DNA of 64,000 nucleotides from Nothophaeocryptopus gaeumannii (taxonomy: Eukaryota; Ascomycota; Dothideomycetes; Mycosphaerellales; Mycosphaerellaceae), in NCBI GenBank assembly GCA_031771865.1, contig JASISA010000009.1, forward strand, positions 2,095,066 through 2,159,065. Reading direction: 5' to 3'. The notes under the pieces were generated by a model, which saw nothing but the letters and a program-made list of their open reading frames with translations, searched no databases and was not told the DNA's origin. The first letter of the stretch is position 1; the number at the start of each line of letters is the position of its first letter. A program made the position numbers and the translations under genes. This document shows, in pieces, positions 42,138 to 53,020 of the stretch.

Positions 42138-42713
42138 ATGCTCGCTACCTACATCCTCACCACCGTTCTGGCCATGGCCACCGCCCTTCCGACAGCCAGC
42201 AACCTCACTAACTTCTTCCTCGTCACCACCACCTCGTGCGAGCCCGCCTCCAACTCCTCTCTCCTTCCCAACGTAAACGCAACGTCCCTCTTTGAACCAA
42301 ACCAATTCGGTGACGAGCTCTACCAACTCCGCCTGATCGAGCCCGGCTATGGCAGCCTGCCGCAGTTCAACTTCAGCCAGGCAACTCTCCACGTTGACTC
42401 TGCGGGACCATTCGGGAATGGCATGTACGAGTACAACGCCACGAAGGTGGTTGCAAGCCAGGAGCTGAGCTTTGATCCGACCAATGCTGGCGCGGGCAAT
42501 CTTGGCTTGACAGATGGATATTTGTTGACTGTGGATGATGATGCGGAGGGCTGGACGGTGTGTGAGGGCGAGAAGGAGCAGGATGTGGTGAGTTGAAGCG
42601 ATATACTTGAGGCAGACAGCTTGGCTGACACGAGAGTGCAGATCTTCTACAAGGGCAACGGCACGACCTGCGAGAAGCGATACATCCAGGCCGTCAGCAG
42701 CGCCCCGTACTAG
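42138..42713 (+). CDS. Small secreted protein
   Basis: Two-exon gene: 42138-42587 and 42642-42713, with a 54-bp intron (GTGAGT...TGCAG), giving 173 residues. Residues 1-17 (MLATYILTTVLAMATAL) are a clear signal peptide, probably cleaved near ALPTA. The mature part has several N-glycosylation sequons (NLTN, NSSL, NATS, NFSQ, NATK, NGTT) and three cysteines (SCEP, VCEG, TCEK). The motifs LRLIEPGYGSLPQF and DGYLLTVDDDAEGWTVCEGE look like a conserved family of secreted ascomycete proteins of unknown function. No enzymatic motif. Codon pattern and splice signals support a real gene. Confidence 0.75.
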
Positions 42714-43187
42714 ACTCAACACGTTGTGAGGGGATAGACTTTGGACGACAGAAGCTCGGGCGGTATCAAATGGACATGGCGACGACGAAACGGGTGATAA
42801 TGGCTTACTCGAACGATGAAGTGGACGGAAGATGAACGACCGCTCGTAGACACAAACATAATGATCGCCTAATAGAACGATAACATGAAACATGTTCAAA
42901 ATAGGTTCAGCCCGTTTCTGGATCGAGAACGCCTCTGGTGGCTATGCGACTTTCTGGCTCATCACTGCGATCATCAGCAGCGGTTCTAGTCAGTATCGGT
43001 GCGAATATGACGAGTTATATTGGCCCGCAAGTGCAGCTATCCATTGACGAACGCCCCGTCAGGTCCGTACGGAAGCAAGATGGGCATCCCTGAGGAGCAT
43101 GAACAGGGCACTATGCGTGGCCAAAAGACCCCATGCGAAGCCCTCCTGTGCAAGACAGACGAGTAGGGCCTCTCCAAATAGCGCTGG
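42714..43187. other. Intergenic region
   Basis: About 0.47 kb with no recognised gene. Confidence 0.35.
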
Positions 43188-45037
43188 CGAAAGTCTCTGT
43201 ATGAAGTCCTTCCTCTCAGCGACAAGGGTTTTACCATTCGGCTCCTAAAGATTCGCCCGGGAATTGCGAGCGACCCGATCAGATGCGGAATTCTGACATC
43301 TACTCCCACTGGTGCACCGCCTTACGAAGCCCTTCCCTATACTTGGGGTATATCAGAGTAGTTAGCGACGATCGAAGTGAACGGACACTCCGTCAAAGTC
43401 AACATGAACTTGCACGACGCTCTCTGTGCTCTTCGCAAGGAAAATGCCAGTCGGGTTGTCTGGGCCAATGCGATTTGCATCAATCAAGACGATATTGAAG
43501 AACGAAATGCCCATGTCCGCGACATGAGCGTCGTGTACAGTCTCGCACACGGTGTCGTCATTTGGCTGGAAGATAAATTGTGCAACTCCGCCTCTGACCG
43601 TGAGTCAAGTGGTCGGAATCGCAGAGGTTTTACTCGCAGGCGCTGTAGAGCTCATCCGGGAAGAGCAGTCCCCTCAAGCTCTTCACCCTGCGCAGCCAGC
43701 AGACCTTTCAGGCAATCGGTTCTATCTACAGCAGGCGACGGGGGAAGCGCGTGTGTGTTGTTCAAGAAGTCGCAAGGGCCAGAAGCGATCCTACGATATT
43801 GTTCCATGGCGGAATTACGATTAGCTGGTTGGATATTATTCGTTTTGCTCCGGTGTGTCGTGACCTGCTGAGGGACACAAGAAGGACCAGATTATAGGAC
43901 GAAAGGGACGCAGAGGTCGACATCGAGCTAGCACTGACGTTGCAGCGCACTCGGGTTCTTTTCCGCACGCCCTCTAGACTTCGAAGTTCGGAACCAGGGG
44001 TTGCTGAAGACCTGTTCTACTTACGCTCGGCTATGAACGAGTTTGAGGCTACCACTCCAAAAGACAAGGTCTTTAGAGTGTGGACGCTTGTACGTGGCAT
44101 CAATGCGCATAGCCTGAGAGTTGATTACCATCGATCCGTCGAAGCAATCTACCTGGAAACTGTGAACGTTATCATTAAAGGGATGAAGAGCTTGAAGATA
44201 CTCTCACAATACAAAGTGGGTTGTCGGGCTCCTCCGAGTGGGTCGTGGCAGCCCTGTCGGCCTTCCTGGGTACCCGACCTGTCCGTTTCTCGGGATGCGA
44301 AGTGTTTGACGACCATCACTAGACCGCGTTTAGCATTCTTTGAGTCTACTGACGTCGTCGCACCCTTCGTCCGCGATGGTGAGTTGTGTACACTCGGTGT
44401 AATGTTGGGAAGGGTGACGGTACACACGAAGCTTCGTTGCCCGCGTTATAAGAGCTCACTCGATGACGTTCTGAACAAGAACGATTTGTGCCTTCGCCGC
44501 TATTCGCATGCCGGATCTGTGAGTCGTGAGATCCGCGCAGCTACAGAGGGTTGGGCCGACGCGACGATGCACTGTCTCGGCTCAGTTGGTCTCATCAAGT
44601 TCCCGCAGCAGAAGTGGCCCAACAAGGATGTGTGCGATGAAACCGCTTTGACTGTCATGCTAGCCTTGGAAGCCACCCTGTTCGAGACCGGGACTGCCGT
44701 GAAGAGTTTGACATTGGATGGGCAGACATTGAGTGACGAAATGGTCAAAGATGTTGAGATAGCGTACGTTTACGACTTTGCCTCCAGCGGTCCTGGTCAC
44801 CAAGGCCAAAGGTTCCGAAAAGTGGACAATGCACGGGCGGGCGTTTCGACACATTCCCCCTGTCTTGGAATATCGCAGGCAGTGTCGCTCGACAGCATGT
44901 TGGGACAAGCTCATGCCAACGATGATGCGTTTCACTTAAGTGAAGCTACGCTCCTTCTTCCATCTCGTGGACCAGACGACAACGCTCCCTCCAGACATTC
45001 AGTGTCGGTCGAGCGCTGCACTGGAGGTGCCATGTAG
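43188..45037 (+). pseudogene. HET-domain (heterokaryon incompatibility) protein, broken
   Basis: Relic of a HET-domain protein, a family that triggers cell death in non-self recognition in fungi. Upstream block: YEVLPLSDKGFTIRLLKIRP, PPYEALPYTWG, then a TAG at about 43,360. It resumes with IEVNGHSVKVNMNLHDALCA and the signature VVWANAICINQDDIEERNAH. After VVIWLE the frame shifts near 43,595 and again near 43,740; VQEVARARSDP and ISWLDIIRF lie in a third frame. A long open C-terminal part (frame 43940-45037) follows with TTPKDKVFRVWTLVRGI and PSWVPDLSVSRD. No ATG is found before the first block. Its stop is only 12 bp from that of the convergent SDR gene. Confidence 0.85.
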
Positions 45038-45049
45038 CCACACAACACC

Positions 45050-46206
45050 TCATGCCTGTTGCGACCTCATCTCTGTGAGAATCGCTAACGGCTTCGCGAA
45101 GTCCAAATCGGCCATGGTTCCCTCCCACAGCCTCTCGATCAGCTGCTTGCCGTCCTCTGTGTACACAAAGGGAACAAATCTATGTCTTGCGTCAGCCACA
45201 ACATCCTTACATGATCTCCGAAGTAGCCGACCTACGGATGGATCCTCCAACTCGTCAGGAAACACCCGTGACTCTCCTTTCCCTTCACCGCAACGGCATC
45301 CACATACGTCGAGGCACCAACCTCCACCGTTCTCCCAGTCACAGCGGCAAAGCTCTTGGCCATCATAGCAGTTATCTTTGGCATGTTGCTCACGCTCTCT
45401 GTGCCCTTCACGTATCCGGGGTCGACGATGTTAACGACTACATCGTCTGCTGAGACGAACTCGGTCAACTTCCAGAGGAAAAGGTGCATAAGTGTCTTGA
45501 ACGTGTTGTACCAGGTGGTATTACTGAACTTTTCAGGATCGTCGAACGACTTAAGGATGGCCTGATTGGGCTTCCTCGAGTTCAATGGCAACTTTCCGGT
45601 TAGTGATAGGCCGGAGTTGACCATGGTCAGCTTTCCCGGCCGACCGTTTGGAGCACGCTTCGCGTGGAGATGTGGCAGGAGAAGTAGAGCGAGAAAGACG
45701 GTGGAGAGGTAGTTCTGTGAGAGGTCAGTGTCAGGGTTCGGGGCCATCTCGTGCCTGGCACTCACCACTTGCATGCTCTCCTCATGCCCAGTCTCCTTGA
45801 CCAGCTCAAATGACGGCTTCACGAGCCCAGCATTCAGCAGCGCGATATCCAGCCTACTCAGCTCCGTAGCAACTCGACCCGCGAAGCTCCGAATCGAAGC
45901 ATAGCTGCACATGTCGAGCTGCCAAACTTCGATCTTTGCCTCCGGTGCTAGCTTCCGAAGTTGAGTCGCTGCTGCTTCTCCTTTGAACACCGTGCGTACA
46001 GCGAGGATGAGATGGGACAAGTTTAGTGCCAGAAGCTGCTTGGCGCTTTCGAAGCCGAGCCCGGCGTTCGAGCCCGTGATGATGGCGACTTGGGATGCGA
46101 GATTTATTCCGGGCGGGAGGCCTGCTTGTTTCTCGCAGAATTGTGTCTTGTAGAAGATGGTTGGAAAGAAAGCTTCCGTTCGGGGAGATAAGGTCTTGGA
46201 AGTCAT
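45050..46206 (-). CDS. Short-chain dehydrogenase/reductase
   Basis: Three-exon gene of 349 residues: exons 46206-45766, 45714-45236 and 45179-45050; introns of 51 and 56 bp with GTGAGT and GTAGGT donors. Intron 1 is a multiple of three and open, so an unspliced frame also runs through it, but splicing restores ESMQVNYLSTVFLALLLLP. Intron 2 joins SWRIHP to FVPFVYTEDGKQLIERLWE. Cofactor motif TGSNAGLG at 44-51, NAG at ~114 and the active-site YNTFK at 216-220 are all present, as in the fungal retinol-dehydrogenase-like SDRs common in secondary metabolism. Substrate unknown. Intact. Confidence 0.9.
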
Positions 46207-46678
46207 GGTGGGTTCTGCCGCTGTGTCGGGTGATGCTGTTGTGTGATGCAGGGGTACTGATATATGTACAAGGCGGTTTCATCGCCCTTGACTACTTTAG
46301 CCGCAACCGCCAGACTCGACAATCCTCGTGTTGGTTCACAATCCGTCCAGCTTGCTACGCGCGCAGAGGACAGAGGTTGCGCCGTCTCTTGCAACCCAGA
46401 GCGAACTTGATTATCTTCGGTTCTGCGGCCTTCGCTTGATAGCATTACTGGCACTTCATCGTTGCGGCCGATGAAGCATGCGCTATACCGCAATCGGCAT
46501 ACAATCTCAAGACTGAATAGGCTTGGCCCATGTCGATCAACTCAGCCGGGGCTGAGGCATCGCCTGTGCCGCATTGGCATGCAACACACCTCAAATGATC
46601 CATCGTCCACAAGCAATATCTCCCACTTGCACAAGTAGGCAACAGTCTCTCCGCCACCAACACCACTCACGGCGCCTG
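46207..46678. other. Divergent promoter region
   Basis: About 0.47 kb between the SDR and the transcription-factor-like gene; no gene recognised. Confidence 0.35.
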
Positions 46679-48164
46679 ATGATGACAGAAGTCCGTTCCG
46701 TGTCGCAGAATGGCACTAACAAGGAGAATCAAAATACGCGAAAAGCCATTCGACGCCATGTTATGCTCGGGAAGAATTTAGGACGCAGACAGGACCCCAA
46801 ACCATTCACACTCAGCGGCTGTGCGGTGTTTCGACGAGAGGAAGAGCCTAGAGGAGCGACCTGTGCAGGAGCCCGCGGTCCCGCCCAGCGTTGGATCAGA
46901 CCTGTCATTCCTGGAGTGGGCGGAGTTCGTTGACCTTCCGCTTATGCACGATACTCTGCATTTCTGCAGGACAACCGAGGAGAAGATGTTCGTACTCGAG
47001 CCATGCATCGCTTTCAGCTCTGCCAGCATGGTTGGCATGTGCCTGCAAGGTCTGACGTGCGATTCTTTACATCTGAACATGATGGTGTTTGGAGCTCAGG
47101 CGTATATGGATCACATGTTCGAACAGGCTCTACCTGGAAGATGCCGAAGGTCGACGAAGATGTACGAGACGTCGTTGCTGCACTACGGCAAAGCTTTGAG
47201 CCTCCTACAGAAGCGGCTGGCCGGAGCAGCAATCCAGAGAATCGGAGTATCTGATGTCACTTTGATGTCTGTAACTACTTTGGCGATGAGTGCGTTTGCG
47301 AATGGTGGTTATGAGACTGCGAGAAGACACGTCGTCGGATTGAGAAAGCTTGTCAGCATGCGAGACAAGGGTATCTCTTCATTTCGAGGCAGAACGAAAC
47401 AAACGATCGACATGACCAGGTAAGTACATTGTCTCCTGAACACTACTCTATCACGCTTATCCACAGCTAGATGCGATGTGTCCGTCTCGCTTGCAACCGG
47501 AAAGCCGCCGGTATTCTTTGCAAATTCCTTCCTTGAACCAATCCCTCCTCTACCTGAGCTCAGGACCTCGGACAGTTCTACACCTCCTGATATCACCAAC
47601 TCTGAGCTGAGCGAGATCTGGACCGTGATGCGACGATTTTGCTATATCCTTAACGAAGCTGCCTGGAACGGAAAAAGGCTTCCTGATCAACTCTTGCTTG
47701 ACACTATGGTTCCAGTGATGTACCGTCTCTTGACGATTGTTGTAACAACCGGGCCTGCAGATGAGGCAATGCGGCTGGGTACGCTGTTCTTCTGCGCAAG
47801 TACGTGCTTGCAATGGAGTCAGATTCGTCTGGAGTTTCCCTGGCTTCAAAACGAGTACATGCGCTTGATTGCAGGCTTTAAGAGAGGTTGCCAGGAGGCG
47901 CCGGATCCAGATCTGATGCTCTGGCATCTGATGATATATGGCACAGGCTTGTCTCATGCTCTTCCTGCCGTCAGATGCAAGGATCTAAGAACGTTGCTGA
48001 TGGAGAACATTGATCTTTGTGGACTGAATTCCTGGGATGGCGTCAAGGAGGTGCTGGGCAAGCGTCTATGGATTGACATCGTGCTCGACAATCCGGCACG
48101 AGAGATGATTGAAGAGGCACTGAATACACGGGCAGCTGCGATAGATGTCTTTGACGTGTGGTAG
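46679..48164 (+). CDS. Fungal-specific transcription-factor-like protein without a zinc cluster
   Basis: Resembles the large fungal family with a C-terminal regulatory domain but a short basic N-terminus in place of Zn2Cys6. The ATG at 46679 reads MMTEVRSVSQNGTNKENQNT and RKAIRRHVMLGKNLGRRQD, the family's usual RxxRxHVM-like start. The body lies in another frame from about 46,790: LEWAEFVDLPLMHDTLHFCR, LHYGKALSLLQKRLAGAAI, SDVTLMSVTTLAMSAFANGG. A 51-bp intron (GTAAGT...CTAG, 47420-47470) leads to exon 47471-48164 with DVSVSLATGKPPVFF and a helical C-terminus ending AAAIDVFDVW. The change of frame between 46,790 and 46,870 has no good intron, so a one-base lesion is likely. If so, the gene is broken like its neighbours. 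Confidence 0.65.
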
Positions 48165-48574
48165 TCTACTTGTTAATTGGTCTACAGAATCTCATGGCAA
48201 ATAGGTGCCACAAGCAAGCAAGACGGTAGCCCACATCTATGCGCCAGGTCCTGCATCTAGCATATGACAGGAGCGGAAAGCAAACCTACCGAATGCTCAG
48301 GGACTGGTCGCGAACGCGAGTTTATCGGACGAATCCTTCTGTAGCTTGCCGATCTTCCCTTCGCATGGAACAGAAATGCGAAGAACACATACATCCTCTT
48401 AGCTGTTCGTACATGCCTACGCACAACATTATGGCTCCATCATAGGCAGCCATCATAGAGGTGTACTTAACAACTGTGGTCATTACCGTCCGATCGATAC
48501 AACACATTATCTAAAGCAGCAGCTCCTCCTGCTCTCATTCGCTCTCTGTTCCTCGTCTTCCCCTCGATGCCGCG
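48165..48574. other. Intergenic region
   Basis: About 0.4 kb; no gene or repeat recognised. Confidence 0.35.
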
Positions 48575-48993
48575 ATGGCACAGCGGCCATTTTACTTCAA
48601 TCACAATCCGAGAAAGCTCCGCTCCCAATCCAACCTCGCTGGTGCTAGCCGCGAAAAGCTCCAGCCCGGTGACAAAATCCGCATCAATCTCGGAGACGGC
48701 ACGTCCTTCCAAGCAACGATAGCCCAGAACGCTCCTCATCGATTTGTCTGGCGAGGTAGGCTGTCGCATGTGATGATCGGCAAAGATTTTTTTTCCAATT
48801 TGAGGAAAGTCTGGACATTCCCGACGGCACGAGGCTGGTACATGGAGAGACGTTCACTGGCGGGCTTATCACAGTGTGTATAAGCCGTTCTTGAAGGGTG
48901 GAGAAGAGAAAGAAAGCCCGGAGTTCTAGAAGTTCAATGCGGATTTGAAGAAGTGGGCAGAGAAGAAAGCGAAGGAGAGGGTCGGGGCATGAG
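48575..48993 (+). pseudogene. SRPBCC/polyketide-cyclase-like small protein, broken
   Basis: Relic of a START-like (SRPBCC) fungal protein. From the ATG at 48575: NHNPRKLRSQSNLAG, LQPGDKIRINLGDGTSFQAT, IAQNAPHRFVWRG. The run of eight T at 48,787-48,794 is one T short of the frame QFEESLDIPDGTRLVHGETF, TGGLITVCISR, which continues the domain. A second missing T near 48,890 and a TAG at about 48,927 (expected Glu) precede KFNADLKKWAEKKAKERVG. Two homopolymer lesions and one nonsense. Confidence 0.65.
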
Positions 48994-49615
48994 AAATGAG
49001 GCTTAGATAGTATGACTTCAGAGGACTGGTCTGCGCTATAGCTTCCGCGCACGATCTGATGCCCGAATTTGACATCTCCATTGCCTCAAGAGCCTCGAAC
49101 AAGATCGCTGCCGTCACTTTCGTAGTCTCGAGATCAATACCTTTTACGGTGGCTGTCACGTCTCTAACCGCTCCAGTGCAGTCAGAAGCAGCTGGGTTGT
49201 AGAACATCCTGCCATGATCGTGAGTTCCATGATGCCCTGCGCTGTTCTCATCGCAGCGGCGATCAGTGAAGAAGTTGACTATCCTTCGAGTTCACCTGCC
49301 GTGGAACTTCGCCTAGCTCGAGGTGACGAACAGTGTTACCGAAGAGTTTTCGGGAGAGTTCAGGATGCCCTCTGAAACGTACAGAGTCGTCATATACAGC
49401 TGTGCGGTTCCGACACTGAGACGGCAGGTCTCAGAGCCAAAGAGGTAGCGGATGTGCTTGAAGATAATCTTGGTCTGTTCCGTACGTGCACAGGCCATCT
49501 CTGCCGGCAGGACCAACCTTGGCGCGTCTAGGCTGGACAAGGCGGTCTGAAGAGCCTGCAGAAAGGAAGCTGTCGATCCATCCATGGGAATGGGAGTGGT
49601 CGAAAGTGGGGCTCG
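48994..49615. other. Region left of hAT copy 2
   Basis: About 0.6 kb. Minus-strand frames 48926-49207 and 49313-49585 (ATG at 49585) are open and protein-like but unrecognised. A plus-strand frame from 49,486 runs into the transposon and would continue beyond it at the empty site (see findings). Confidence 0.35.
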
Positions 49616-49623
49616 ATCTAGTC
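49616..49623. repeat. Target-site duplication of hAT copy 2 (left)
   Basis: ATCTAGTC directly before the element; the identical 8 bp occur at 51000-51007 directly after it. Eight bases is the length made by hAT transposases. Confidence 0.93.
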
Positions 49624-50999
49624 CAGGGGTCTTGTTGGTCCGGTAGGTATGGTAATAAGGCCTCCTACCATACTGACCAAGTTTAGCATGTGATCATACC
49701 ATCTATACCGTTGGTTACCGACTTATTGTAGGTGAATATAGCCATCTATTCGACCTCGTCGTCGCCCTGGTTGTTGTTCACGACATCAGCAATATCCTCA
49801 TTTATCAGCAGGTCCTCAGCCGTCTTGAAGTCCTCAACTATCTTATCTTCCTCGTCAAACGCAGCCAGCAGTATGCCCTCTTTATCCTTGTGTTTAGGCT
49901 GCGGGGTCCCCACCAGTCTCGTAGACACATACACGCTTCTCGACGTCCTTGGCTCGTTGAATCATGTAAAAGAAGGAGTTCCAGCGCGTGGCGTTGTTGA
50001 GAACAAGCTGAAGTTGTAGAATTAGCATGTGAAGCTCGGAGGTGCCTTGCGGTATAGAAATCGTCATCGAAAAGAGCGACACTTGATTTGGCTTAGTCGC
50101 CGCCAGCGCCGTGTTTAACGCGTGCGGGTTAGCCAACCAAACACTCTGGACACAGTGGACCGGAGTCCGCTGAGCGCGGGGTGCACGATCCTCAACTTTC
50201 GAGCTTCTGAACTTACTTACCTTAAGCACATTGTATTTCGACCATTTTCCACCCATCTTGATTGCAGCAAACGCCTCCAACCTCTGTGGCGACGACCGAA
50301 TATAGCGGATGATATTATGGAGCTTTCGATCGTTTGCTGACTGCCGCTGGACTTCACGACTTTCTCGCCCTTGCTATTAATGCTGTGGTGTTGAGACAGG
50401 TGATGTAGAGCGCCTCGAGTTCCATTCAAGACGTTCAACTGCTGATGCCGGCCTTCTTTTTCGCAGAGATAGCAGTAGTATACCCGCACGTTATCCGAAC
50501 GCAGCAGCGCTTCGCCAAACTCCCAGGCTGGACTCCATGTCTTTCGATCCTCACCAACACCTTGTTGATGCTTCTTGAGGCGCGCATACTCGGTCTTTCT
50601 AAGCTCGAAGGTATCCGGATGAGAAGAGGCGCAGTAATGGTGGGGTTCTGTTCGCATAAGACGATAGTAGCTTCAGAGCTACCAACACCTAGCCACGACA
50701 ACACGCTGGGCATGGCGAGATACGACAGTATGAGATATTGGTAAAGAGATGGGAAGATTGGATACATTCACGGCGAAAACGCGTCGATTTTTCCCATACG
50801 CGTACCGCCCTGGCGCCGGCGAGTATGCCGACTGGCTGCGCAATGGATACCGAGATAGGAAGTTGGTAACCATGGTTACCGGTAGCATTTACTCACCAGC
50901 TACCATATTGACCGGTAAGCATGTGATTGCCCTACTGACTATACTATTGGTTACCAATAACCAGGTTCTACCATCTATACCGGACCAACAAGACCCCTG
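49624..50999 (-). mobile_element. hAT-family transposon, internally deleted copy 2
   Basis: 1376-bp inverted relative of copy 1 (32393-34506) with the same CAGGGGTC/GACCCCTG termini and a perfect 8-bp target duplication. Transposase pieces are on the minus strand: BED-finger frame 50657-50217, core frame 50280-49894 and the acidic tail frame 49934-49746. It keeps NNATRWNSFFYMIQRAKDVEKR, absent from copy 1, then jumps within GAAGCGTGTATGTGTCTACG straight to the C-terminal tail, deleting the dimerisation domain. It differs from copy 1 by few changes, mostly one-base length differences. Non-autonomous. Confidence 0.93.
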
Positions 51000-51007
51000 A
51001 TCTAGTC
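51000..51007. repeat. Target-site duplication of hAT copy 2 (right)
   Basis: Second copy of ATCTAGTC, abutting the right terminus of the element. Confidence 0.93.
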
Positions 51008-52111
51008 CTTGCTATTCCGCATTATAAGCAAGAAGTTGTGCTTGCCAACGTCGTTATCGTCCATCTTTCGAAGCACTTCGAGGTCTTCGTGGTGAAAGAG
51101 GGCTGCACCTCAATGACAAGGCACGGTTCGAGCAATCGGCGAAGGTAAGCTTAGTCAAGTTGACTGGAGTAGTCTCTGTCTCATGGCTGCATGGCAGCCC
51201 CAGTCTCAATGTTGGCTCTACTTTAAGCTCCACACTTGAATATGACTCTTGCAGACGCATTCGCAGAAGCTGGCCAGGAATCCGGACTGCGTCGGAAGCC
51301 CAGTCGATGTTGAGGAACCCATGGCGGGAAAAGCGCTGGGGCCCAACTTTGATGTTGACCCCTGAGCGATGTGGAGGTTATGTGGAGTCTAGACTAGGGA
51401 AGATCGAGGTTGTAGCAAACAACATGGCCGCAGGCGGTGTCGTGCTCATGTGAATGAAGTCAGCAAGTATTATTCATGGGCAGTCGCGGCTATTCACGAT
51501 GGAGTTCGACCCATTCATTGAATAGCTGGGAAGACGAAGGTTACTGAGTATTCAATGTATAGGCTAGGAAGTAGAATCTGGATTGTCCAGGAGGAGATGG
51601 GATATACATCAATCAAGGTAGCTGAGTTCGGGTGTAAAGTCTTCTGGAAGAGTGGAAGTTGGCTTTCGGACAAACCTTTCGGGTAGGAGATGTAAAGATT
51701 TCGTGGACGTTGAATATAAAGAGCATCGTCGGAGGAACAGCGCCATTGTCATTTGTCAATGGAGTGATGCGTTAACGAAGCCTTTCTTGCCCACTGAATG
51801 CCAGACAGGGCGTAGCTCGACAAGCTAATTTGATTGTCTCTCGGCGATAGTACCCTCCAGCGGGCGCTAGGTTGCTGCTGCTGCGACTACTGTAGCGACT
51901 GTTAGGTGCTATGAATGTATGCGCAGCCTTTTTAGAAAGTCATGGAAGAGTGAAGAGGAAAAGAGGAAAATGTCTCGTGGGGTTGGCTGTCAATTTGAGC
52001 ACCAAAGTGTCGATGGGAAGATGCGAGATTTCCGACGCATGTCTTTGTCTTGCAGGAAGTACAGCTGCAATGGTTCAAGTAGCTCCCTGAAGTTCTTTGT
52101 TGCAAATATGT
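51008..52111. other. Region right of hAT copy 2
   Basis: About 1.1 kb. The first 135 bp are open on the plus strand up to a GTAAGC donor-like site near 51,146 and continue the frame cut by the transposon. The remainder shows only short frames and no motif. Confidence 0.35.
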
Positions 52112-53020
52112 TCAAGCTTGCAGTATAGCATATGCGATCACCGCGATTAAGAGAAAGAGCACAGGCCCAATTACTCCGCGCTTATTGTAAACGAAGGTCC
52201 GAGTCCCCTTCATCAGTGCCACGGTGATCTTTTCCTGGATCATTGCTGTCTCATTCACTCTCGGAAAAGGCTGATCAAGTGGCACTTTCTTGCCCAAGAA
52301 GCGACAAAGCGGCTCCCATCCGTCGCCCAGTTTGTACTCCAGCAATCGAGTTTCGATCTCGCCACGTTGGATTAGCAGCTCTCGGATGGCGCTGTAATGC
52401 TCGATGTACACCTTTCTGGCGTTAGCTCTGAGCTCGTGTACATCTCTTGCGCCATACTCGCACCTGACGACATCGTCACTCAGGAAGCGGTAGAGGTGAC
52501 CGAATTTGCCCGGATCCAGCCAAGCTACGATGAGCCACGCTTTACTCTCATAGCTCTTGACGAAGACCTCTTCGAAAGATGGGTACCACGATTCCAGGTG
52601 CCTTTCAACTAATACTATTTTGGCCTCTGGGTACGCTTGGATGAGCTCCAGCGCGAAAGATGAAGCTGGAGCATCGGTGATGGCGTTCATGTGTCCCAGT
52701 ACCTTGTCAAAGAAAGGCCGATCGAGTTTTGCACATGCTGGAGAAGGCTCTTGAAGGTACTTGGTTCTGTACGCTGGATGCCAGAGCTCGTAGTCCTCGA
52801 TGCCAATGAATGCGCGAAAGCCGTGATATGTTTCATAGCCAAGAACGGTCAGAGCTGCTTGAAGGCTGGCGGTACCGGTGCGAGGCATGCCCAAGCAGAG
52901 GACTTGCATTGGTGTTGTTCGTGTGCGATTCCATGGATCGTTCTTGATTTCTGCAAACACCTCTGGGTGGCGGGCTTTGGTGGCAGGTTTGAATCCGAAG
53001 AAAAGTTCGCTTAGAGACAT
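52112..53020 (-). CDS. Sulfotransferase-family P-loop protein with C-terminal membrane anchor
   Basis: Single-exon gene of 302 residues from the ATG at 53020. It belongs to the fungal sulfotransferase-like family often misnamed NAD-dependent epimerase. The PAPS-binding P-loop is VLCLGMPRTGTASLQAALTVLG (residues ~40-61, quoted in part). The segments YHGFRAFIGIEDYELW, DAPASSFALELIQAYPEAKIVLVER and ESWYPSFEEV follow, with the KxVLxxR-type strand giving the 3'-phosphosulfate loop. DGWEPLCRFLGKKVP is the conserved C-terminal motif. The last ~20 residues (GPVLFLLIAVIAYAILQA) form a membrane anchor. Donor and acceptor substrates are unknown. Intact. Confidence 0.85.
   Translation of the reverse strand: MSLSELFFGFKPATKARHPEVFAEIKNDPWNRTRTTPMQVLCLGMPRTGTASLQAALTVLGYETYHGFRAFIGIEDYELWHPAYRTKYLQEPSPACAKLDRPFFDKVLGHMNAITDAPASSFALELIQAYPEAKIVLVERHLESWYPSFEEVFVKSYESKAWLIVAWLDPGKFGHLYRFLSDDVVRCEYGARDVHELRANARKVYIEHYSAIRELLIQRGEIETRLLEYKLGDGWEPLCRFLGKKVPLDQPFPRVNETAMIQEKITVALMKGTRTFVYNKRGVIGPVLFLLIAVIAYAILQA

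Noticed and set aside
39568..49000. Secondary-metabolite gene cluster (SDR, MFS, transcription factor, SRPBCC protein, HET)
   Set aside because: No PKS, NRPS, terpene synthase or P450 is present, and most members are broken and unrelated.
32393..50999. A 17-kb inversion between the two inverted hAT copies
   Set aside because: Recombination would have exchanged the flanks of both copies, but copy 2 retains a perfect matching 8-bp duplication.
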